Below, one piece after another: positions 1 to 6,584 of a stretch of DNA of 48,296 bases. The position numbers were made by a program, and so were the translations under genes. The DNA is from Candidatus Parabacteroides intestinigallinarum (GTDB lineage: Bacteria > Bacteroidota > Bacteroidia > Bacteroidales > Tannerellaceae). Within the stretch, counting starts at the first letter, position 1. Each line of letters starts with the position of its first letter. Under the pieces are notes generated by a model that worked only from the letters and a program-made list of their open reading frames with translations, was not told where the DNA came from and ran no database searches. The DNA is taken from positions 1 to 48,296 of the forward strand of contig DXEN01000028.1 in the NCBI GenBank assembly GCA_019114945.1, in the 5' to 3' direction.

Positions 1-99
1 AACACGACGCTGACCTCCGACAACCAGACGATCAACGTACCGGCGGGTATCGTAGTCGTAACGGTGGACGGCGAGGCTGTGAAGGCTATCGTGAAATAA
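1..99 (+). CDS. C-terminal end of a surface protein (DUF6383-like tail)
   Basis: Only the last 32 codons and the TAA stop are inside the window, read in frame 1. The tail has the pattern TTLTSDNQTINVPAG followed by a short beta-rich VTVDGEAVKAIVK ending. This resembles the DUF6383 tails at the C-terminus of many large Parabacteroides surface proteins, which look like small sorting domains. The assignment rests on pattern memory from about 30 residues. The function of the whole protein cannot be told from here. Confidence 0.7.
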   Translation, partial: NTTLTSDNQTINVPAGIVVVTVDGEAVKAIVK

Positions 100-163
100 G
101 TAAAGTAGGATAAATGACCAATTTATTCCCGTGTGAACCCAAAAGTTTTATCCCGGAAAGAAA

Positions 164-187
164 AGCTCCCCTGTTCTTAGGGGAGCT
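164..187. terminator. Hairpin after the leftmost gene
   Basis: AGCTCCCC (164-171) and GGGGAGCT (180-187) form a perfect 8-bp stem with an 8-nt loop. The U-rich side lies on the minus strand (AAAAG precedes the stem on the plus strand), so it is a stronger leftward than rightward terminator. It lies 65 bases after the stop at 99. Confidence 0.5.
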
Positions 188-339
188 GCCCGCAGGGCTG
201 AGGGGTGGCTGAGGGGTCAAGTACTCCGCGAGGACGAACAAGCGGGATGAATGGATAATACAAATATTAGTAATAGTAATAGGTTAATTAAGTAACGATC
301 GCTCTGCTCCGCGAGGAGCGGAGGATTGGAAAAAACAAG

Positions 340-379
340 ATCCCCGTCGGCTGCGATAGAGTTGTCCGGCGGGGATTTT
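340..379. terminator. Rho-independent terminator-like hairpin
   Basis: ATCCCCGTCGG (340-350) pairs with CCGGCGGGGAT (366-376, one G-U pair), with a 15-nt loop and a run of T after the stem. A run of A before it makes it potentially bidirectional. Confidence 0.6.
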
Positions 380-382
380 TGG

Positions 383-437
383 CAATTGACAATGGGCAAT
401 TGACAATGGACAATTGACGATTGACAATGGACAATTA
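383..437. repeat. TTGACAATGG / CAATTGACAATGG iterated-word repeat
   Basis: CAATTGACAATGG and close variants follow each other four times. The unit contains the palindrome CAATTG, so neighbouring copies can pair with each other. The same word family returns at 14717-14807 between two unrelated genes, so this is a dispersed intergenic element. No coding content is visible. Confidence 0.7.
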
Positions 438-457
438 TAAGTTGGGAAAATCTTATA

Positions 458-667
458 GGACGGTGGAACCGTCCCACTTTGTTTAACCGTCTGGTGGATC
501 GAAGCGACACCTGCGGTATGTGTGTCTCCCGCTTCCTTCCGACCTCGGAGAGGTCGAACAGGGCGGTGCTGTTGAACCTCTTCAAGGTTCTGCTGGAGCG
601 AGGAGGCTTATCCGAGGGTGTCGCTTCGCTCCACCCTCGGTTATATACATTCGACCTCTTCGAGGTC
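458..667. repeat. Cluster of five short perfect hairpins (REP-like)
   Basis: Five compact inverted repeats lie in 210 bases. GGACGG/CCGTCC is at 458-474, GACCTC/GAGGTC at 541-555, GAACCT/AGGTTC at 574-590, CCGAGGGTG/CACCCTCGG at 612-640, and GACCTC/GAGGTC again at 653-667. Loops are 3-11 nt. The open frames here lack ribosome sites and are probably not genes. The pattern resembles repetitive extragenic palindromes, but no transposase is nearby. Confidence 0.6.
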
Positions 668-711
668 ATATTAAGGAAGGTGTTTGTTACAGAAAAAGAG
701 GTAAATAAAGC

Positions 712-1101
712 ATGGAAATAGAGAATCAACAAATGGTAGAGGTTCCCTCCGGAGTGCGGTTGATCATGTTGTTGCAAGGGCACTTGCGGAATATCTTGCG
801 CCGCGAACGGGAGGGACGCTCGTTGATACACGTGTATTGCACGGGCGACTACTGGGTGGCGTTCGAGCGCTCGGGCTACGGGCTGCTCCGGCTGTTCCCT
901 AACGCCGAGAGCACGCCGATGCGATTGGAGTGTTATCCGTTCCCGCTGGTGGTGGTGTCGGTGACCGATGCGGAGCTGCGCGCCTACGCCCGTCGTCACC
1001 TGTTCGAGCGGCGGGGAGATGATTACGGCTGTCTGGCCATGCCCGCCCACGCCCAAATCGGCTATCGCATCTGGCACCGGCAAGAGACACGGGGGTTATA
1101 A
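712..1101 (+). CDS. Small conserved-looking hypothetical protein
   Basis: A 129-residue protein starting MEIENQQMVEV, with an AGAGG-like ribosome site 8-12 bases upstream. It has no signal peptide or membrane segment. The middle holds an aromatic-rich stretch (IHVYCTGDYWVAFERSGYG) and the rest is rich in Arg, with many codons ending in G or C, as in genuine genes here. I do not recognise a family. It stands alone, convergent with the lrgAB operon, and its stop codon abuts the start of the next repeat. A longer minus-strand frame overlaps it but has repeat-derived, low-complexity content, so I favour this strand. Confidence 0.6.
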   Translation: MEIENQQMVEVPSGVRLIMLLQGHLRNILRREREGRSLIHVYCTGDYWVAFERSGYGLLRLFPNAESTPMRLECYPFPLVVVSVTDAELRAYARRHLFERRGDDYGCLAMPAHAQIGYRIWHRQETRGL

Positions 1102-1190
1102 TTTCAAATTTATGATTTCAAATTTCAAATTTCAGATTTATGATTTATGATTTGAAATTTGAAATTTGAAATTTGAAATTCATGATTTAT
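1102..1190. repeat. AAATTTG/CAAATTT iterated-word hairpin between convergent genes
   Basis: The left half consists of TTTCAAATTT words and the right half of GAAATTTGAAATTT words, joined by TATGATT-type linkers. The whole can fold as one long AT-rich hairpin. It fills the space between the stop of the gene ending at 1101 and the stop of lrgB, so a two-way terminator role is plausible. Confidence 0.7.
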
Positions 1191-1196
1191 CTCCTA

Positions 1197-1892
1197 TTAT
1201 AGGAATAAGGCGAAGACGGACGCTCCTACGACGGTGAGGATACCGCTCACTACGATAGAGAGTCCGCTCGTGGCTCCTTCTATCGCTCCCATCTCCATGG
1301 CGCGGGCCGTACCGATGGCATGCGAGCTGCTGCCGATGGCGATGCCCTTGGCGATGGGATTGTCTATCTTCAGCAGCTTAAGGAATCGCTCGGCGAAGAT
1401 ATTGCCTAACACGCCGGTAACGATAATGGATACGACCGTGACCGAGACGATACCGCCCAATTCCTCGGACACGCCCATGCCGATGGCCGTGGTGATGGAC
1501 TTAGGCAGGAACGTGACGTAGGTGTCGTGCCCGAATCCGAAAGCGATGGCGAGCAGCAGTATCGTGACGAGGCTCGACAGCACGCCCGCCAAGATACCGC
1601 AAAGAATGGCCCGGTAATGTTTCTTCAGCAATTCCACTTGCTGATAGAGCGGAACGGCGAGGCATACCGTGGCCGGCGTGAGGAGATAGCTGAGCCATGA
1701 AGCGCCATTGTTATAATCGGTGTAGCTTACGCCGAGCGCGAGTAAGACCGCGATGACGAGTATGATCGCGATGAGCAACGGGTTCATGAGGCTCCAGCCC
1801 GTTTTTCGGCGCAGGAGCATGCCGACGGCGTATGCGGCGAGGCTTATCGACACGCCGAAATAGACTGAGTCTTGAAAGAAATCGCCCATCAT
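1197..1892 (-). CDS. lrgB: LrgB/CidB family membrane protein
   Basis: A 231-residue, very hydrophobic protein with many membrane helices. The LrgB hallmark region is present: LPKSITTAIGMGVSEELGG, then IAKGIAIGSSSHAIGTARA near the C-terminus. In other bacteria LrgA and LrgB act together in the inner membrane and are linked to murein hydrolase control and export of small carboxylates or acetoin-like metabolites. I chose the first of two adjacent ATGs. It overlaps the lrgA stop as ATGA and has GGAGG six bases upstream. The open frame runs further 5', but that extension is antisense-like sequence over lrgA. Third gene of the kinase-lrgA-lrgB operon. Confidence 0.9.
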   Translation of the reverse strand: MMGDFFQDSVYFGVSISLAAYAVGMLLRRKTGWSLMNPLLIAIILVIAVLLALGVSYTDYNNGASWLSYLLTPATVCLAVPLYQQVELLKKHYRAILCGILAGVLSSLVTILLLAIAFGFGHDTYVTFLPKSITTAIGMGVSEELGGIVSVTVVSIIVTGVLGNIFAERFLKLLKIDNPIAKGIAIGSSSHAIGTARAMEMGAIEGATSGLSIVVSGILTVVGASVFALFL

Positions 1893-2248
1893 TGATTGCC
1901 CTCCTTTCTCTGGCGTATCATGCGCTGCGTGATCCAGCCCGCGGCGGCCATGACCGTGAACGTACTGATGATGGTCACCGCGATGTAAGCCAGCCAATGC
2001 CCCGCGATGTAAGGCCAGGAATCGATCAATCCTACGGCGGCGGGGATGAACATCACGGGCATCACGGCGATGAGGAACGTGCTTACCTCGCGCACGTGAT
2101 TCACTTTTACCCACTTTAATTCTAACGCGAGAAAGAGTGCCACTATGCCGTAGACGCTGGCCGGGATGGGCAGTGGCAATAGCGCGTGAATCGCCTCTCC
2201 GGCGAATGAGAAACCAAGGATGATCAAGAATTGCGTGATGTATTTCAT
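1889..2248 (-). CDS. lrgA: LrgA/CidA family membrane protein
   Basis: A 119-residue protein with four predicted membrane segments and the family pattern (LPIPASVYGIVALFLAL near residue 30, then a charged loop KWVKVNHVREVS and FIPAAVGL). LrgA/CidA are holin-like small membrane proteins that work with LrgB. The C-terminus is basic (RMIRQRKEGNQ). The gene lies 36 bases after the cytidylate-kinase-like gene and overlaps lrgB by four bases, indicating translational coupling. Confidence 0.9.
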   Translation of the reverse strand: MKYITQFLIILGFSFAGEAIHALLPLPIPASVYGIVALFLALELKWVKVNHVREVSTFLIAVMPVMFIPAAVGLIDSWPYIAGHWLAYIAVTIISTFTVMAAAGWITQRMIRQRKEGNQ

Positions 2249-2284
2249 AAGCGATGCTTTTTGCGTAATACAGAAAGTATAGAA

Positions 2285-2857
2285 TTATAATCCGATGCCT
2301 TCGATGTAACGCTCGATGAGCGCCACGGACTTGTCCGTGCCGAGCCTTACGCTGTCGAAGCATAAGTCGTAGTCGCTGGAATCTCCCCAACGGAGATGGG
2401 TGTAATACTTGTGATAGCGTACGCGGCTGTCATCCATCTCACGCGTCAGGCGTGCGGCCTCCTCCGCGCTGATATGCCGTTCGGCGGCGACAATCGCCAC
2501 GCGGTCGGCCTCCCGCCCTTTAAGAAAGACGGACACGAGGTCTTTCCTCTGCCGGAAGATGTAATTGCCGCAACGTCCGATGATGACACAGTCGCGTTGA
2601 CCGATCATATCCGTAAGGATGTCCAAAGCTCGCCAATGGCGTGGCCCGACCTCCTCGCCCAAGGTCGACAGGGCGAAAAGCAACTCATCCACGGGACGTT
2701 CCTCGAAGAAATCGTCCATCTCGTCGAGCACCCCTTTCTCGCGTGCCATCTCTTGCAAACTTTTGCGCGTGTAAAACGGGATGTCGTAATCAGCGGCCAG
2801 CCGTTTGCCGATGGCAAGCGCGCCGCATCCGAACTGTCTGGCTATCGTGATTATCAT
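2285..2857 (-). CDS. Cytidylate kinase-like family protein
   Basis: A 190-residue protein starting MIITIARQFGCGALAIGKRLA. This is the start typical of the cytidylate-kinase-like family (the GxGG-type nucleotide loop is altered to GCGALAIGK). Further features are CVIIGRCGNYIFR near residue 90, and an Arg-rich lid region (RLTREMDDSRVRYHKYY). The family is predicted to phosphorylate small molecules, and its true substrate is generally unknown. It is distinct from the essential Cmk. The frame is open further 5', but the family start and the promoter box at 2880-2887 support this ATG. It heads an operon with lrgA and lrgB. Confidence 0.85.
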   Translation of the reverse strand: MIITIARQFGCGALAIGKRLAADYDIPFYTRKSLQEMAREKGVLDEMDDFFEERPVDELLFALSTLGEEVGPRHWRALDILTDMIGQRDCVIIGRCGNYIFRQRKDLVSVFLKGREADRVAIVAAERHISAEEAARLTREMDDSRVRYHKYYTHLRWGDSSDYDLCFDSVRLGTDKSVALIERYIEGIGL

Positions 2858-2879
2858 CGTATGGTTTTTAAAACGGTCG

Positions 2880-2887
2880 CGAATGTA
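2880..2887 (-). promoter_or_regulatory. -7 box TACATTCG for the kinase-lrgAB operon
   Basis: On the minus strand the box reads TACATTCG, one base off the Bacteroidota TAnnTTTG. It sits 22 bases before the chosen start. The same octamer precedes dgt and the wzi-like gene at similar distances. Confidence 0.45.
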
Positions 2888-2968
2888 ACGATATTCGTCG
2901 GAATGACACGAATACAACGCGTCGAAATGATAATTCGCGATTTGTGATTTAGGATTTGACTTCGGTTG

Positions 2969-2999
2969 TTTGCGAAGTTAGAAATCTTTATTACTTTTG
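2969..2999 (+). promoter_or_regulatory. Promoter of frr, TTTG-N19-TACTTTTG
   Basis: TTTG at 2969-2972, exactly 19 bases, then TACTTTTG at 2992-2999. This is a full match to the Bacteroidota housekeeping promoter form. The start codon follows 38 bases later. Confidence 0.75.
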
Positions 3000-3037
3000 T
3001 TAATCCAATATCGTAAACAAAATAACTTGATAATTTT

Positions 3038-3601
3038 ATGGCAGATACGAAAAAAGTAATTCAGTCGAGCGAGGAGAAGATGACTTTCGCTATTGAATAT
3101 TTAGACGAGCAATTGGCGCGCATCCGTGCGGGAAAGGCCAACCCGAAAATCCTGGATTGCGTGAAAGTGATGTATTACGGGGCTCCGGCACCGTTGTCGA
3201 GTGTCGCTTCGGTGACGGTTCCCGACGCGCGTACGATTATGATTACGCCTTGGGAGAAAAAGATTATCCGGGATATCGAGAAGGCGATTTTGGATTCCGA
3301 GGTAGGCATTACGCCGGAGAATAATGGCGAGGTGATTCGCTTAGGTATCCCGCCGTTGACGGAGGAGCGTCGCCGCCAGTTGGTAAAGCAATGCAAGCAA
3401 GAGGCGGAGAACGCGAAGATCAGTATCCGCAACGCGCGTCGCGACGCGATCGACGCGTTGAAGAAGAGCGTCAAGGCGGAAGGCGTGCCCGAGGATGTGG
3501 CGAAAGACGCCGAGGGCGACGTGCAGAAGATTCACGACAAATACATCAAGAAGGTCGATGATTTGTATGCCGCGAAAGAGAAAGAGATCATGACGGTATA
3601 A
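3038..3601 (+). CDS. frr: Ribosome recycling factor
   Basis: A 187-residue protein of the usual RRF length. Family segments include the [14 protein letters not shown] stretch near residue 28 (normally R-x-GRA), [16 protein letters not shown] around 60, a conserved [19 protein letters not shown] near 103, and a C-terminal helix bundle ending EKEIMTV. It splits 70S ribosomes after termination together with EF-G, in the cytoplasm. It is monocistronic or followed by rsgA, separated by a long imperfect hairpin. Confidence 0.97.
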   Translation: MADTKKVIQSSEEKMTFAIEYLDEQLARIRAGKANPKILDCVKVMYYGAPAPLSSVASVTVPDARTIMITPWEKKIIRDIEKAILDSEVGITPENNGEVIRLGIPPLTEERRRQLVKQCKQEAENAKISIRNARRDAIDALKKSVKAEGVPEDVAKDAEGDVQKIHDKYIKKVDDLYAAKEKEIMTV

Positions 3602-3680
3602 AATTTAGTAGTTGGTAGTTAGGAGTTAGTAGTTGGGAACAGGAATGGGAAAGATTCCTGACTACCGACTACTAACTACT
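3602..3680. repeat. AGTAGTTAG-word inverted repeat between frr and rsgA
   Basis: GTTAGTAGTTGG (3625-3636) pairs with CCGACTACTAAC (3665-3676, one G-U pair). Inside, AGGAAT (3641-3646) pairs with ATTCCT (3654-3659). Extra copies of the AGTAGTTGG word precede it. The right arm runs into TACTTTTG, so the downstream promoter box is carried on the end of the repeat. Confidence 0.7.
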
Positions 3681-3684
3681 TTTG
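3677..3684 (+). promoter_or_regulatory. -7 box TACTTTTG before rsgA
   Basis: Consensus TAnnTTTG ending 12 bases before the chosen ATG. Transcription from it would give a very short leader, which argues against the earlier ATG at 3688. It partly overlaps the inverted repeat. Confidence 0.5.
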
Positions 3685-3696
3685 TAAATGTTGCTT

Positions 3697-4629
3697 ATGC
3701 GAGGTTTGGTGATAAAAAGTACGGGAAGCTGGTACACGGTGCGTACGGACGATGGCCGGGATATCGAGAGCAAGATCAAGGGAAATTTCCGCCTGAAGGA
3801 TATCAAGAGCACGAACCCGATAGCGGTGGGCGATCGGGTGCAAATCGACATGAATAGCGAGGGCACCGCCTTTATCTCGTCGATCGAGGAACGAAAGAAT
3901 TATATCATCCGTCGGGCTTCGAATCTTTCCAAGCAGGCGCATATCATCGCCGCTAACTTAGACCAGGCGATGTTGATCGTGACGGTGAACTATCCGATTA
4001 CGACAACCATCTTCATGGATCGTTTCCTGGCGACGGCGATGGCTTACCGGATACCCGTGAAGTTGGTTTTCAACAAGACCGACCGTTATAATATGGAGGA
4101 CCGGAAAGCGATGGAGGGCTTGATCGAGTTGTACACCTCGATCGGTTATCCATGTTCCACCTTATGCGCCCGGAGCGGTGAAGGTTTGGAGGCCTTGCGG
4201 GGCGACTTGCGGGGCAAAGTGACCTTGCTATCCGGCCATTCGGGAGTTGGCAAATCCACCATCATCAATCAATTGGTGCCGGGTGTGAACCTGCGTACGG
4301 GCGAGATCTCGGAATACCATAACAAAGGGACGCATACGACTACATTCTCGGAGATGATTCCCTTGCCGGACGGAGGTTATCTAATCGATACGCCGGGCAT
4401 CAAAGGTTTTGGGACCATCGAGATGGCAGGCTCGGAGATCTCCCATTATTTCCCGGAACTGTTCAAATACTCCGCCGAGTGCCGTTTCAATAATTGCACG
4501 CACCGGCACGAGCCAGGTTGCGCCGTCCTCCGTGCGGTGGAGGAAGGATTGATCAGCCTGTCCCGTTACAAGAGCTATCTAAGCATTATGGACGACCAAA
4601 AGGAAAGCAAGTACCGGGAGGAATTTTGA
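3697..4629 (+). CDS. rsgA: Ribosome small subunit-dependent GTPase A
   Basis: A 310-residue circularly permuted GTPase that matures the 30S subunit. The motifs come in permuted order: N-terminal OB fold, G4 NKTD (about 126-129), G1 GHSGVGKST (about 180-188), G3 DTPGIKG (about 231). A zinc-binding tail follows with [14 protein letters not shown]. Length is normal. I chose the MRGLVIK start, which fits the family's N-terminus, over an ATG nine bases upstream. It is convergent with dgt. Confidence 0.95.
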   Translation: MRGLVIKSTGSWYTVRTDDGRDIESKIKGNFRLKDIKSTNPIAVGDRVQIDMNSEGTAFISSIEERKNYIIRRASNLSKQAHIIAANLDQAMLIVTVNYPITTTIFMDRFLATAMAYRIPVKLVFNKTDRYNMEDRKAMEGLIELYTSIGYPCSTLCARSGEGLEALRGDLRGKVTLLSGHSGVGKSTIINQLVPGVNLRTGEISEYHNKGTHTTTFSEMIPLPDGGYLIDTPGIKGFGTIEMAGSEISHYFPELFKYSAECRFNNCTHRHEPGCAVLRAVEEGLISLSRYKSYLSIMDDQKESKYREEF

Positions 4630-4640
4630 CACGTTACGAA

Positions 4641-4718
4641 CGCACGTACGTGACTTATCCAACGCACGTATGTTAAAACCCCAACACACATACGTGACTT
4701 GTTCGACGCACGTATGTT
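4641..4718. repeat. Two-copy 44-bp tandem repeat of CACGTA words
   Basis: CGCACGTACGTGACTT (4641) is followed by CGCACGTATGTT (4663). The pair recurs 44 bases on as CACACATACGTGACTT (4685) and CGCACGTATGTT (4707). The words are partly palindromic and complementary to each other, so several alternative hairpins can form. It lies between the convergent stops of rsgA and dgt. Confidence 0.75.
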
Positions 4719-4738
4719 CTCCGGGCAAGTTAGCTATG

Positions 4739-6064
4739 TTATACCGCCGGCAGGCTCATGCCGGTGATTTTCCGGTAAAGGTCGAGCGCGTAGACGTCGG
4801 TCATGCCGGAGATGTAATCCAACACGCATTGGATTTTCCCGTAGGTAGTGGCTGCGTTGGTGTCGTATTGTTCCGGGATACGCTGTAAGAGCAACTGGCT
4901 ATACGCGTGTTTGGGATTCATCACGGCCTCGGTCAGGCTATCGATTAGATGGCTGAAGATGTGATAACCCGCCAACTCGATATCGAGCACTTCCTTGGCC
5001 TTGTAAATCTTTCGGTAGGCCGTGGCCGAGCAATCGGCGTAAGCTTGTCGGGCATGCGCGCTGATGTCTTGGATCAACGAGGTGTGATAGGTGCCATCCA
5101 ATATCCGTCCCTCGTTTTCCAGAAAAACCCGCGAGCACTCGTCGACCAACAGCCCGACGATGCAGGAGCGCAGGTAAGCGATTTTCTCGTTGGTGTCGTC
5201 TACCATCCGCATGACTTGTTGGATATGCGTCAGCCGGTCGCCTTCGAAGAAGCCCAACAGGAGCTGGATGGCCTCCTCGGTGGTCAGGATATGCAGCTTG
5301 CAAGCATCCTCGATGTCCATGATTTGATAGCAGATGTCATCCGCCGCCTCCACTAAATAGACCAAAGGGTAGCGGAAATAGCGCCCGGGCGCTTCCGGTT
5401 CCTGTCCGATGCCCAGCTCCTCGGCGATACGGAGATAGCTCGCCTCCTCGGATTGGAAGAAGCCGAATTTCCCTTTCTTGCCCGAAAGGGTAGAGGCGTA
5501 CGGATATTTAATGATGGAAGCCAGCGTGCTATACGTCATGGCGAATCCGCCTTTCCGGCGCCCGATGAATTGATGCGTCAGCAAGCGCATGGCGTTTGCG
5601 TTGCCCTCGAAATGGATGAAATCCTCCCAGCGCCCTCCTTCTTCTCGCACTTGCTTTTCCAGGTAGCGGCCGTTTCCCTCGGAGAAATAAGCGGAGATCG
5701 CCCGTTCGCCGGAATGTCCGAAAGGCGGGTTTCCCATATCGTGCGCCAAGCAGGCGGCGGATACGATCGCGCCCATTTCCGGGAAGTTGACGCTTCCGTC
5801 CGGATATTTCCGCATGAGTCCTTTCGCCACGTTGTTGCCCAAGGAACGTCCCACGCACGATACCTCCAAGCTGTGCGTAAGCCGGTTGTGCACGAAGATA
5901 CTTCCCGGCAGCGGGAACACCTGCGTTTTGTTCTGCAGTCGCCGGAACGGCGAGGAAAAGATCAAACGGTCGTAATCACGTTGGAAATCGGTGCGTTCAT
6001 GTTTTCGCTCATGGTATTCTTCCATGCCGAAGCGCTTGCCAGATAATAGCCGGGTCCAATCCAT
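4739..6064 (-). CDS. dgt: Deoxyguanosinetriphosphate triphosphohydrolase
   Basis: A 441-residue HD-domain enzyme that splits dGTP (or other dNTPs) to deoxynucleoside and triphosphate. The N-terminal family signature is FSSPFRRLQNKTQVF. Metal ligands are visible as NRLTH (His64), AHDMGNPPFGH (His108-Asp109) and the later EAADD near residue 240. Length fits the dNTPase family. A single gene, starting 30 bases after a TACATTCG box. The flippable promoter region at 6183-6375 lies about 120 bases upstream of its start. Confidence 0.93.
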   Translation of the reverse strand: MDWTRLLSGKRFGMEEYHERKHERTDFQRDYDRLIFSSPFRRLQNKTQVFPLPGSIFVHNRLTHSLEVSCVGRSLGNNVAKGLMRKYPDGSVNFPEMGAIVSAACLAHDMGNPPFGHSGERAISAYFSEGNGRYLEKQVREEGGRWEDFIHFEGNANAMRLLTHQFIGRRKGGFAMTYSTLASIIKYPYASTLSGKKGKFGFFQSEEASYLRIAEELGIGQEPEAPGRYFRYPLVYLVEAADDICYQIMDIEDACKLHILTTEEAIQLLLGFFEGDRLTHIQQVMRMVDDTNEKIAYLRSCIVGLLVDECSRVFLENEGRILDGTYHTSLIQDISAHARQAYADCSATAYRKIYKAKEVLDIELAGYHIFSHLIDSLTEAVMNPKHAYSQLLLQRIPEQYDTNAATTYGKIQCVLDYISGMTDVYALDLYRKITGMSLPAV

Positions 6065-6093
6065 AGTTCTCTATACCTTTATTATATATAACG

Positions 6094-6101
6094 CGAATGT
6101 A
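6094..6101 (-). promoter_or_regulatory. -7 box TACATTCG before dgt
   Basis: The minus strand reads TACATTCG 29 bases before the dgt ATG. A second identical octamer lies at 6143-6150. The element resembles TAnnTTTG with one change. Confidence 0.4.
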
Positions 6102-6182
6102 AGGATTATCTATCAACTCGGGGAAAAACTGTAAAAGAAATTCGAATGTATCTTAAAGATATAGTAAGCGCGCTTCGTTGTC

Positions 6183-6375
6183 AGTTTTGTAAGAACTAAT
6201 CAGAATTGGCAATCTTGTTTTGTTAAAATAGATATATGGTGTGGCATATTGATCGCTTGAATTGGAAAATAAAATAGGAGTGGTATTAAAAAATCTTGTA
6301 TTTTTGTTTGCTCGTATTATAATTTTCTTTATATTTGTCGCAGAGTAACGGAAATGAAATAGTTCTTACAAAACG
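6183..6375. promoter_or_regulatory. Candidate invertible promoter region flanked by 15-bp inverted repeats
   Basis: GTTTTGTAAGAACTA at 6184-6198 and its exact reverse complement at 6360-6374 enclose 161 bases. The left copy extended by one base (AGTTTTGTAAGAACT) fits AGTYYYN4GDACT. I recall this as the inverted-repeat consensus for the tyrosine recombinase that flips SusC/SusD regions in Bacteroides fragilis. The right copy fits with one outer mismatch. A full promoter lies inside, reading toward the SusC gene, so the sequenced orientation would be ON. No recombinase gene is in the window. Confidence 0.75.
6307..6337 (+). promoter_or_regulatory. Promoter TTTG-N19-TATATTTG for the first SusC/SusD pair
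   Basis: TTTG at 6307-6310, exactly 19 bases, then TATATTTG at 6330-6337, an exact match to the Bacteroidota form. It lies inside the inverted repeats and leaves a leader of about 240 bases before the SusC ATG at 6585. Confidence 0.8.
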
Positions 6376-6584
6376 AAGTCATTGTCATTTTGCGAATATA
6401 TAATTGTGTAATTTTAACAAGAAGGAGGTGCTCGTAGGGTAGTAATTTAAACAAAAAGAAAAAAAGTTCCCGAATAAAAGGATGAGAGGCGGGGATTCCC
6501 GCTCTTGTAAGGAAAAGTGGTATGAACCGGGTAAAATTATATGTATGAATGTGTAATCACTTAAACAAAAAACGATTATTTAAT

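Noticed and set aside
479-721. 80-codon plus-strand frame over the hairpin cluster
   Set aside because: No ribosome site; the peptide is simply the translation of the palindromes.
217-1083. 288-codon minus-strand open frame
   Set aside because: It runs through the hairpin cluster and the TTGACAATGG repeat, giving low-complexity peptides, and overlaps a better-supported plus-strand gene.
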